From the NCBI GenBank assembly GCA_008931825.1, contig QXVZ01028870.1, positions 1 to 23,229 of the forward strand: a stretch of 23,229 nt of DNA, given 5' to 3'. This document shows, piece by piece, positions 8,460 to 19,400 of this stretch; position 1 is the stretch's first letter; each line of letters opens with the position of its first letter. The position numbers and the translations under genes are program-made. Below the pieces are notes generated by a model that did no database searches, was not told the origin of the DNA, and was given only the letters and a program-made list of their open reading frames with translations. The DNA is from Phallusia fumigata (lineage: Eukaryota > Chordata > Ascidiacea > Phlebobranchia > Ascidiidae).

Positions 8460-10267
8460 GAACACGTCGTGGTTTAGGAATTTGGTCTTCACGTGACTAA
8501 TTGTCAAATCAAGTCAGCCAACTGTTGTTTTCAGTTTTATTAGAAGAACATAATTTGTCTACCCAGAAGTGCAAAAATGAAATGCTGCTGAGTTTTGCTG
8601 AGTAAAGACATACCTTATAACTGCTATATGACTCCACAAACCAACAAAACCAAACAATTGCAAGTTACCGGTTAATAAACACAGAACCGTACGTACGTGC
8701 GACTTTTTATGCTTGGTTTGAGCAACTAAGCAGCAACCTCCGTTAAGCAGAAGACCAACATTTGTCAGAGCAAAAAATAGCTTTATCTATGTGAGATTTC
8801 CCATAACAGAGCCGTCAGCTTTTAGCGAGTGCACTGTGACACTTGTTGATCTGAAAGTGATTTTATACTGTTGAAAATGCTGGAATGTTTGCAAATATTT
8901 GTGGATTCGTTTTGACCTGCCTGTGGCCATTCTGCGAAAACCTAAAGTTTTAGAGATTTTGTATGACGTCTGGGATTCGTTAATTTGGCAAATTTGAAGA
9001 CTTTCTTTGAACAGTGAAAAGGGTATTACCTGCCGCATCTAACATAAAGTTACCCTTTTACTTCAAACTGTCTGAGATACGCACAGGTTAGGACAGCCCA
9101 ATCACTTCTAAAAATACTGTTCTTGTGTGATGTCGTTTTGATGTGAAACCTTTGTAAGCCACAAGGAAAAACTAAGGTTGCGTTTGCTGCCTTGTTTATC
9201 CGCTTGTTTTTGCTGGAAACATTTCGCGATGGGGTAGTGACACAGCACTCAAACTTTTCTTTTATCTTTTATCGTACACTCTAACCTAATTGGGTTGATT
9301 AAAACATTGAAACTTAAGCCACATTTCCGGTCATTTGAGTGTAATTAACTATTTTCTGTTCTACTGAAACTTTGATCAGTGGTGGTTTCGAAACACCTGG
9401 AAGATTGTGTTGCCGCATAACTTAGCAGTGTCTGTGTTGAGTTGTATGCCACAATTCGATTGTGTGCTACGCCAAACTTTTACACATACGTATATGTGTG
9501 TGGTTTATTATTTGCAAAACATAACGGATTCATGACGAATTTCGACACACACTGTCGCATTCAAGGAACAATGCAATCTTGTAGTAAAAAACCCAAAGGA
9601 AAAGATCAAAGAAAACACATATTTTGTTTTTCAGCTTCATACGTTGGCGATCAAGAGTAAATTCAAAGTTTCAAAAATAACAATTTATTCGACAAAGCAG
9701 AATCAAGTGAGTATGAGGTATATCGAATCAGTCCACAAACGCCTTGTTTGTTTAACTCGACTTCCGCTAGCCATAAAACACAATTGGCAACAACGTGGTA
9801 AACTCAAAACGTTATTAGCAAAGTTAGAAACAACACTTACTATAGATCTATATTTGTAGGAATAAAATGTACAAGGTACGTGTCAAGTTTCCCGACAACA
9901 TTGGGTACTCGCAGAAACGTATAAAATACAGCAATAAACACACAACATGCTCGTATAGTATAAAAGTGTGTAATTTCAGATTCTTTTCTTGGACCAAAAA
10001 TCTTGGTTTAGTTGATAATTCTGAAAAAACAAACAATATGCCGTGTTACAAAATCATTTTTGACCGATTTTAAGAAAGGTGTATGCCGTTAGTTGTCGTT
10101 ATTTTGTACCAAAGCTTTTACTTTCAATTCGGCTTTAGGGCGCTTGCGTTACATTCCAAATTTATATAATGTTTCTCATTCTGCCGTTCATTAAAATATC
10201 CCGCTCTAAAATGCATTTTTGGCTAGGAGCTGTTTCGCCAACTCATCTTTATAGGTAAATAAACAAC
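8460..10267. other. 1.8 kb without a supported exon; possible tail-exon search area
   Basis: This lies between CCP A (10.4 kb) and CCP E' (7.9 kb). It should contain the phase-2 tail exon of A if the main transcript ends here. A strong minus-strand acceptor (GTTTTTTCAG) ends near 10013; entering there in phase 2 gives only three residues before a stop, and entering in phase 1 gives a 57-residue frame with a weak hydrophobic patch. Neither is convincing. Bases 8460-8700 are the upstream intron of E', with related sequence at 6400-6600. No RNA gene or terminator was recognised. Confidence 0.4.
8787..9038 (-). pseudogene. ORF with a possible eroded CCP E-type exon end
   Basis: An 83-codon minus-strand ORF whose last third (STSVTVHSLKADGSVMG) can be aligned without gaps to the E-type segment around CQPDGTIFG (S-V-x-x-x-x-x-x-x-D-G-x-x-x-G), but lacks the Cys. 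It lies where a third E-type unit would fall, upstream of E'. The upstream half (KTLGFRRMATGRSKRIHK) is basic and unlike a CCP. It may be a degraded exon, a chance ORF, or a cytoplasmic tail; none can be shown from sequence alone. Confidence 0.15.
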
Positions 10268-10271
10268 TTAC

Positions 10272-10467
10272 GGTTCGCATTTGGCCAATTCAATTGCTAG
10301 CATTCCACCCTTGAGGCACATGTTTCTTTCCATGCCCTTCAATTCATATCCATCGTTGCAAGCCAGATTGAATATAACCTCAACGTCAAACACGGTCTGA
10401 CCCATGGGAACGATGTATCCGTTTTCCGGCTGCGGAGGCGTACACGTCTCCGGTTGATCCACCACTG
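10272..10467 (-). CDS. CCP/sushi exon A (10.4 kb), asymmetric phase 1-2
   Basis: Encodes about residues 862-926. The module runs VVDQPET then CTPPQPENGYIVPMGQTVFD, VIFNLACNDGYELKG and CLKGGMLAIELAKCEP. The four Cys are intact; Leu is at the Trp position. The acceptor GCATGCAG is followed by 196 bp, and the donor GTAAGT falls after two bases of a codon, so this exon exits in phase 2, unlike the other intact internal exons. Reading through the donor meets a TAA at once. The A exon at 4.3 kb also exits in phase 2 although it ends one codon earlier, so a phase-2 tail exon is expected downstream. I could not find it with confidence. Confidence 0.85.
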
Positions 10468-13400
10468 CTGCATGCGAAATACAGTTGTTAACACACGGCA
10501 GTGACTGGCCAACGGGTAAGCCTTGAAAGGGTTATGACAGGGAGAGTCCTCCAGGTACATTATTTCGGGCCATGGAGCATCGGCGGAGCTATGACCAAAG
10601 GGCCGTTTAAAAAAAGTGTTTAGCAAGTCGGCCCAAGCATTAAAGCAATGTGTTTTATTGATTTAACAAAATAAGCTGCGTGTTGCCATGCCCTCCGAAG
10701 CGTGTGAAGGTGAGTAGTTGAATATAACATTGCCATTTAAAGTTATCTTATCTTTCAGCGAGAATAAGGAGCTAGGACCGTTTCAAAAAAGGGTTAATTC
10801 CAGCATAATCGTTTGTATGATTATTACATCAGCATCTGTAAGTGTTAATGCNTAAAGTTATCTTATCTTTCAGCGAGAATAAGGAGCTAGGACCGTTTCA
10901 AAAAAGGGTTAATTCCAGCATAATCGTTTGTATGATTATTACATCAGCATCTGTAAGTGTTAATGCGCAATAAATCAGTACTGAGCTTCAGTCTTAGTTT
11001 TTTTCCAAAAAACTTTACAAATACTAGAGGGTCCTATTTTATTCCGCCTTAAGGATTTTTTGGAATCACAATGGACAATTTAATTTTGGTAAACACCTTC
11101 GCAAACTGGCACAGCTCCGAATATGGTTCCATCTGGTTGGCAGAAACGTAGTGCCACACTGCCAGGAGCCAGATTATAACCGGTCTTGCACTCGTATTGG
11201 ATGAGTTCAGTGGGTCCCCACGTTGTCTTGCCGACGGGGATCGTCATTGCGTTTTGTGGAACTTCGGGGTTGCTGCATGTTGATGGTTCGGTTGGCGGAA
11301 TGATTGTTGTCGCTACAAGCACAGAAACACGATTTTTTATTAATGTTTTTGGTAACTCACGAAAAAACCAAAAAAAAACAGTGGGCCATAAAGCAGCTAA
11401 ACAAATTGGCCACGGAGTTAGCTAAAAATGTTAAAAATCCAGTGCAGTGCATAATAAAAAGTATCGCAAAGTTAGAAACGATGCGTGTTTTTGTCACAAT
11501 AAGTTTTTAAAATCAAACTTGCCATGCTGATGAGATAGTGGGCCACGAGATATTTTCGAAAGGTTATGAAGACCAGGCAAAAAAAGTAAGAAACACTGGC
11601 CAATATAATGTAGTTTTTTCCCATAGGGATGTTTAGCCTTTGTGCAATTATGACGAACCATCATTTTGATGCCAGTTTGTTATCACCCATCTTTACCAGC
11701 ATTTACCAAACACAGCAAAACCTGAAAGCAGTCTAAACAAAACGACTGATCCTCTATAGGATGCGCAGTATTCGGCATATAGTAGGTATTGAAGTGAAAA
11801 TTGTTTAAATTCTTCGTACCCATGCATTCTGGAACATCACCAAATATGGTTCCGTCTGGTTGGCAGAAGCGAGTAGGAAGTCCGACCATTTCGAAGCCTT
11901 GCATACATTCGTAAATAATAAGTTCTGTTGGTTGCCAGCTCGTCTGACCCGCTGGGACAGTCATTCCGTTTACCGGAATTTCAGGATTGTTGCAAGACAC
12001 TGGTACTGTTGGTGGGACGGTGACAGCTGTAAAATATGAGAATAAGTTGTCTTTCTGATGCGTTGACAAAAAATCTTTTGCTGTGATATAACTAAGTTGA
12101 ATTAATTTGATATTTTTTTCTGCTGGAAAAGTACTGATTTTAAAACGCTTGGTCAATTATGGAAATTTAGACTGTTTTTGGAATCGTATAGCTGCAGCTT
12201 ATGAAATTTCTCAATGGTTTTTACAGCCAATAGTTTGCATTACCTTTGGTATTATAAATATACAAAGATTTTTTTGCCAAAAGCATTGTGTTGGCCGCAG
12301 CTTACTGCAATAAAAGAAACTTATTTGGCATGGAAAATTTGCTTTTTAACATAGCAAAGCAACATGCAAAAGCTCCGCAAACGAGTAAACATCTAACAAA
12401 ATGTTTGTACATCATTGGGGTTATCACGATACGACAGATCCGTACACTTTACATACACTGTTTTGTGAAGATTGGCCAAGCAGCACCATATTCCGATTAT
12501 GTGGTTAAATAGGTCGGTATACAAAGTTGGGCAATCCAAGCTTTTTTGACGGCGAAGTTTTCGCAACAAACTCCCAGCTGATTCAGCCGGGTTGTTGCGT
12601 TTCTAAATCGCCTCGCCAGTTGAAAAACCATGTGCAAGCTTCACCAAAGCTACCAGCAAGATGGCCCAAAACATTNCTGTTTTGTGAAGATTGGCCAAGC
12701 AGCACCATATTCCGATTATGTGGTTAGGCCTAAATAGGTCGGTAAACAAAGTTGGGCAATCCAAGCTTTTTTGACGGCGAAGTTTTCGCAACAAACTCCC
12801 AGCTGATTCAGCCGGGTTGTTGCGTTTCTAAATCGCCTCGCCAGTTGAAAAACCATGTGCAAGCTTCACCAAAGCTACCAGCAAGATGGCCCAAAACATT
12901 CAAGCAATTTGCTTAAATGCTACCAGAAAATGATCTGCGTGTTGTCATATCCTCCAAAGCTCAAAGTGCTTGGACCCATACCTTCACATGTAGGCTCAGG
13001 TGACGACAAAACGCCGTCAAACTGACAAACCGAACTAGTTTCGCCCACCAGGTCAAAACCGCCTGAACAACCGAAGTGAACAAGTTCCCCGGGATTGGCG
13101 CTCGATTTTCCGCCGATCACGAAACCGTTTTCGGGGCTCGCGATTGAACACATGACCGTTGTGCTGCCCGACACTACACAGCAAACGGCCCATGGTTGAA
13201 AATGATATTGGTCTTTGGATATGATACGGCCCTAAGGTATTAAATCTTTAATCCAATGTAACCTGTGTTTAGATATTTAAATGCGTGTTGGTTTGTGCGG
13301 TCGTTTGCTATCAAGTATCTTGGAAATGAGATGCAATTTTCTTTTCGCTTGGAAAAAAGTAAACCCCGGCGCTAAAGAGATGCATTTTACCCCGACCTAT

Positions 13401-16400
13401 CAAGTTGATTAGGTCGGCTTAGGGTTTTTTTTGGTAAAACTTGTTGCAGCTTGTCGAGAGTAATATCTGCGCAGTTTAGGTTTAAAAGCTCAGTACATGT
13501 TTACTGTTGTGTCTTCTGGCAAGATGTGCACTTACCGACGCAAGTTGGGGGATCAGCTGAATATTCCCCGTTCGACTGACATAGAATGGAGGCTGGTTGA
13601 CGCGACGGCTCGAACCCGAGCGGGCATTCAAACTGCACGGTGTCTCCTGCAACCCATGCCTCTGATTTGGGATTGGAAATGGTGACCAATGATGGCAGGA
13701 TAGGCGCTGGACAGACGACAACCACTGACACTGCCAAAAATACAGGTTGGTTAGTACTTTGCAGAATTTTTACGCATTGAATGGTCCATAAAGAACGTGC
13801 AGCCGTTGAGTGCCTTATTTGACCGTATCTTGAAAATAAACTATGCAATAACTCCATATACGATTAAGGCAAGTTTATTTGCACACAATTGAAAAATAAC
13901 AAAACCTGTCTTCGAGGCTAGAAATTACAGTAATAAGCGAGAAACATTTGTTTTCATGCTTGAAAAACATTAACTCTTGTGGTAACTGCCATAGTTAGTG
14001 GCTATTGAAAATAACACTCATCATATAGTTATGTGTAACTACGTTGACTCAAGCAATCGAGGTGATGCAGCCACCTACTTCAGTTTAGAAAAACAAGTTA
14101 ACAGGTGGGCCCATGCAAAACTCACACAATTTCTGGGTTTTATAGAATACACTCATTTCCTCAATGCGGAGGCACTTTATGGTCACAGCTTGTATATTAC
14201 ATAGGAATTTTTTTGAACATGTTCAAATAGACTGAACGCTCGTTTCTAACTTTCTTTCCGTGTCTTGCGGTTCAAATCCCGAACAAGTTTACGACCTACT
14301 TAACAGTTTCTTATACCCCGTGCTCATGTTTGCATGGTTACTACAGAGAAACACATTTGTACCATCCAAAGGAACTCACCAATGCAAATAGGGACATCTG
14401 CATTGTACATGCCATTGTCCTGGCAAAGCAGAGTTTCCACTCCAACCAAATTGTAATGCGGTTGGCAATTGAAAAGAACTCTCTCTCCAGGGGACCAAAA
14501 ACTCTTGTTGGCTTCGTCTGGTTGAAGAAGAATTTCCCCGTTGACTGGTGCCTGTGGTCGGGGGCAGCNCATGACCGTTGTGCTGCCCGACACTACACAG
14601 CAAACGGCCCATGGTTGAAAATGATATTGGTCTTTGGATATGATACGGCCCTAAGGTATTAAATCTTTAATCCAATGTAACCTGTGTTTAGATATTTAAA
14701 TGCGTGTTGGTTTGTGCGGTCGTTTGCTATCAAGTATCTTGGAAATGAGATGCAATTTTCTTTTCGCTTGGAAAAAAGTAAACCCCGGCGCTAAAGAGAT
14801 GCATTTTACCCCGACCTATCAAGTTGATTAGGTCGGCTTAGGGTTTTTTTTGGTAAAACTTGTTGCAGCTTGTCGAGAGTAATATCTGCGCAGTTTAGGT
14901 TTAAAAGCTCAGTACATGTTTACTGTTGTGTCTTCTGGCAAGATGTGCACTTACCGACGCAAGTTGGGGGATCAGCTGAATATTCCCCGTTCGACTGACA
15001 TAGAATGGAGGCTGGTTGACGCGACGGCTCGAACCCGAGCGGGCATTCAAACTGCACGGTGTCTCCTGCAACCCATGCCTCTGATTTGGGATTGGAAATG
15101 GTGACCAATGATGGCAGGATAGGCGCTGGACAGACGACAACCACTGACACTGCCAAAAATACAGGTTGGTTAGTACTTTGCAGAATTTTTACGCATTGAA
15201 TGGTCCATAAAGAACGTGCAGCCGTTGAGTGCCTTATTTGACCGTATCTTGAAAATAAACTATGCAATAACTCCATATACGATTAAGGCAAGTTTATTTG
15301 CACACAATTGAAAAATAACAAAACCTGTCTTCGAGGCTAGAAATTACAGTAATAAGCGAGAAACATTTGTTTTCATGCTTGAAAAACATTAACTCTTGTG
15401 GTAACTGCCATAGTTAGTGGCTATTGAAAATAACACTCATCATATAGTTATGTGTAACTACGTTGACTCAAGCAATCGAGGTGATGCAGCCACCTACTTC
15501 AGTTTAGAAAAACAAGTTAACAGGTGGGCCCATGCAAAACTCACACAATTTCTGGGTTTTATAGAATACACTCATTTCCTCAATGCGGAGGCACTTTATG
15601 GTCACAGCTTGTATATTACATAGGAATTTTTTTGAACATGTTCAAATAGACTGAACGCTCGTTTCTAACTTTCTTTCCGTGTCTTGCGGTTCAAATCCCG
15701 AACAAGTTTACGACCTTCTTTACAGTTTCTTATACCCCGTGCTCATGTTTGCATGGTTACTACAGAGAAACACATTTGTACCATCCAAAGGAACTCACCA
15801 ATGCAAATAGGGACATCTGCATTGTACATGCCATTGTCCTGGCAAAGCAGAGTTTCCACTCCAACCAAATTGTAATGCGGTTGGCAATTGAAAAGAACTC
15901 TCTCTCCAGGGGACCAAAAACTCTTGTTGGCTTCGTCTGGTTGAAGAAGAATTTCCCCGTTGACTGGTGCCTGTGGTCGGGGGCAGCCTGTTGGGTTCGT
16001 CACGATGGCTGAAAAACCAAAAAGATTAGATTAGGCGACGAGTAAAAATGCAAATTTGACATGATTTTCCGGGTTTTTTGTAGCGAACAAAAGGTTAGGT
16101 GAAATTTATTGAGATGGGGGGGTTGACACATTATACTTGGTATAAAAGACATATTCACGACTGTGGTTGCATTAGGCGGACGAAGTTTTTGACTTAACAT
16201 TAACATGTAATGCAAGTCAATGTATCATTTAAACATAAAAACTTACAACACCAGCTTTTGTAAATTAGGATCACAAACAATGTTCGTTTGTCGTTTTCGC
16301 AATTGGTATTAATTTTACTCCCACCATTGTAAAACAGTCTTCGATACTATTAGATGTTCATATATTCACAAGGAAGTTAGCATATCACCTAGTTCAACTT

Positions 16401-19400
16401 ACGCATGCACATATGGTTGACTTGGCTAAATGCTCCATTTGATTGACAGAAGAAGGTGGAAGGTCCGCTCAACTGGTATCCTGCCATGCACTGAACCTGA
16501 ACTGCTTGTCCGACAAAATAAACACTTCCACCGACAATGAAACCGTTTGCAGGGGCCACGGGGTTGATGCATGTGACAGTTTGTGTTGTTGGTGCTTCCG
16601 TGGTGACGGGTGATTGACCTGGGTAAGAGAAAACTTGGTCACTTCCAATGGTTTACGAGCATAAGGAAACACCAAAAACTGAATAATTTGTTTGCAATAA
16701 ACATATCATTAAGGTCCGACATTTCTGTAAAGTTATTTTAACTGTAATTTTAAGCAGAAAGACAATATAAAACTACACATTATAACGCATATTGCTTAAT
16801 AGAAAACTTACCACTGCAGTATGGGAATGGCGATGAGTAAGTACCATCGCCCATGCATGTCAGAACAGGGTTTCCGTATATTTTGAATCCCTCCCTGCAA
16901 CTGTATCGCACCACATCTCCCTGTTTGCGCTCTTTCATCTCCATGTCGTCGATCATACCGCCGAATGGCACAACAGGCGCACTGCACATTTGGGGAGCTA
17001 TGGATTAAATACAAGATTAGAATACTGGCTGCATTTTGCACTACAATTGCCCTGAATTTGACGCTGGTACAACGAACTGGTAAAGTCTAACGTATGCCTT
17101 TTTCGTTGCTTAAAGTCATTGCTTCGAGGCAGATTCCATTAACCGATGTGCTTACTGATGTTGTTAACTGAAGTTTATCAGGTTGTATAGCAGGTAGCGG
17201 TGCCTTTGATTCGACTTTGGTTATTCTTTCCAACAAGCTTGTTTTACTTAGATTTTAGTCTACCAGCCCCCCATAAATTTGTGGTTTGGGTTTGAATGCC
17301 GTTGAAGGTCCCACCATTTTTTTTAATCTTTGCCTTGCTTCACGTGAATGAAGTCAGTTTTGGTACGGTTTCACTTCTATTGCACGTTACTATTATACGT
17401 CTTTGTTTGAACAACCATTTTTGGCCGACCCATAGTAATGTTTAGGAATACGGAATAAGTATACATCAGTTTCCCCAAAGGGCGTTGAACCCTAAAATAG
17501 CATATGTTGCCTTGCGATAAACTTCGGACTGAAGTTCACAAGCTACCTGAAACTTGGCTTAGTTTCATTTAAACCCAGATAATGGTAAAGTTTACAAACT
17601 TACTGCCGCAAGTAGGTGGCTGGTTGCTGAACTGTCCGTTACTCTGACAAACAGCTGAGACGCTTCCGGTCACTGCGAATCCTTGGTTGCAGGTGTAAGT
17701 CACTCTATCTCCCTCTCTCCATATTTGGTTTGCCTCGTTTATTCTTCCGTTAGGTGGAGCAACAGGTGAAGGACAGGTTGCTCTAACGACCACGGGGATG
17801 GCTGCAGTCACATTCAAATATTTGTTAGTTGTTAAACTAGCCCCAAGTCAAAGGTTCTGATTTTGCGCTATGCATGACAAAAATGATACGTTTTATACAA
17901 AGGATTCGGGTGCAGCACTAAATTAAATGATGTTGACGGCCTCCGAAGGAAACATAGATATAAATCCAATTGTAGCTTTAACGGCAGTCAAATAGTGATA
18001 TTCAGTTGTTTGTTCAAAGAAAATCTTTGAAAGACCTTACTTCGAACGGCTAGTCTAAAAGGGCGAGTTTCGGGCTCTCAATTTCTGTTTGTTCGTGGCT
18101 ATAATATGTCCAAGTCTACAGTAGCGTTGTATTGCCTAAGTGAATGTGGTGTCATTTTAAACAGGTAGATAATATTAAAACGACAAAACTTGTTACCTAT
18201 GCAACTCGGGTTGTGAGCTGTGAAGGAACCACTGGCGAGGCAGGTGGCAGTGCTCACTCCTTGTAGATTGTAATTGGTGTTGCAGGCGAAACTCACTACT
18301 TCGTTGACATTCCACACCGTTTTGCCGATGGGCAGAGAGCGCCCGTTTGCTGGTGTGGACAGGGTAGTGCATGTGGTTGGTACTGTTGGCACTGGATCGC
18401 CTACAAAGATGGAAGTTTTGAAACATTTGATCTGGGTCTGGTCTTGTACACTAAAATACATAAACATATGGCGAACACTAATTTGTCTGCGTTTTGTGTG
18501 CAATTGTTTGATCTCATTCTTATAAAAGTTGTTTTTCAATATAGGTACTTCACGCAGAGTCTGTTCTGTCTACAATTTCCTATCATGACAATGTACAAGC
18601 CGAATGTCAGATGCAAACAATTTAGACTCATAGACGAACAAACAACCCGGGAAATAAGGAAAGAAGCTATACCTCGGAATAAGCACGTTGGCACTTGAAC
18701 GTTGAAGGCGCCTGACTCAGTACAACGTGCAATGCGTTGACCGGAAAGGGCGAATCCATCGGAGCAACCGAAAACCGCAGACTGCCCGACTGTCCACACG
18801 GTCTTGCCGGCGGGTGCAACCACGAGATTGGGTCCCGAAGGTCTTGAACAAGTTCGTACCACTGGTGCGGATGGTAAAGCTGTAGAAGAAGCGGGAAGAG
18901 GTGAATTTGATAGCTTCTGTGTTTTTTTAAACTAATATACGCGTCTGGTTTAAAGCAAGGCAACGCACCTTTCGGGTGAAATCAAATATTGGGAAGAAAC
19001 ATAATCGGTTTCTAGTTACATGTACCACAAACAACTGCAAGTTTTAATAAAAGAACTAACGGTGTAGTGGTGAAAAGCGGTAGTACTATTAAAAAACGTG
19101 CTTAGTGTTTCCATTTCTACTCATGTTGAAAGTTGTGTAGCACGCTCTAAGTCTGAACCATCTTACGTCCCCGCGGCTTCAAATCGAAACACTTGCAGCC
19201 AAGGGCGATTAAATGACTTCTCGCTGGCGCGATAATAAGACCAATTACCCTTTTCAATTTGGGAAGGAAATGTCAGTTCACCACGCCCAATCGTTACACA
19301 CGACTTGCCGAAAATTACCATTGACCGATCTGTCAATTTTTTCGCCAAGGCCTTGAGTTTTGCTACGTACGCCGTATCATTTACCAAGATAATGACTTCG

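Larger units (their letters stand above)
13151..15987. repeat. 1418-bp near-identical duplication around the n at 14569
   Basis: Bases 13151-14568 and 14570-15987 match at a constant offset of 1419. I found two substitutions: 14298 versus 15717 and 14302 versus 15721. The arms meet at a single n. The duplication carries exon D, part of F and the first codons of C, and would otherwise look like an extra D-F pair. I interpret it as unmerged contig overlap, probably allelic. Confidence 0.85.

Noticed and set aside
9482..9500. Near-palindrome CACATACGTATATGTG
   Set aside because: It is short and AT-rich, with no neighbouring feature to give it meaning.
14250..14280. GGTTCAAATCC at 14270-14280, an exact tRNA B-box-like sequence (also in the right copy of the repeat)
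   Set aside because: No A box or cloverleaf is found in the 80-100 bases upstream.
13497..15104. Plus-strand ORFs at 13497-13685 and 14916-15104
   Set aside because: They are the reverse strand of the D exons, and their apparent repetition is the assembly duplication.
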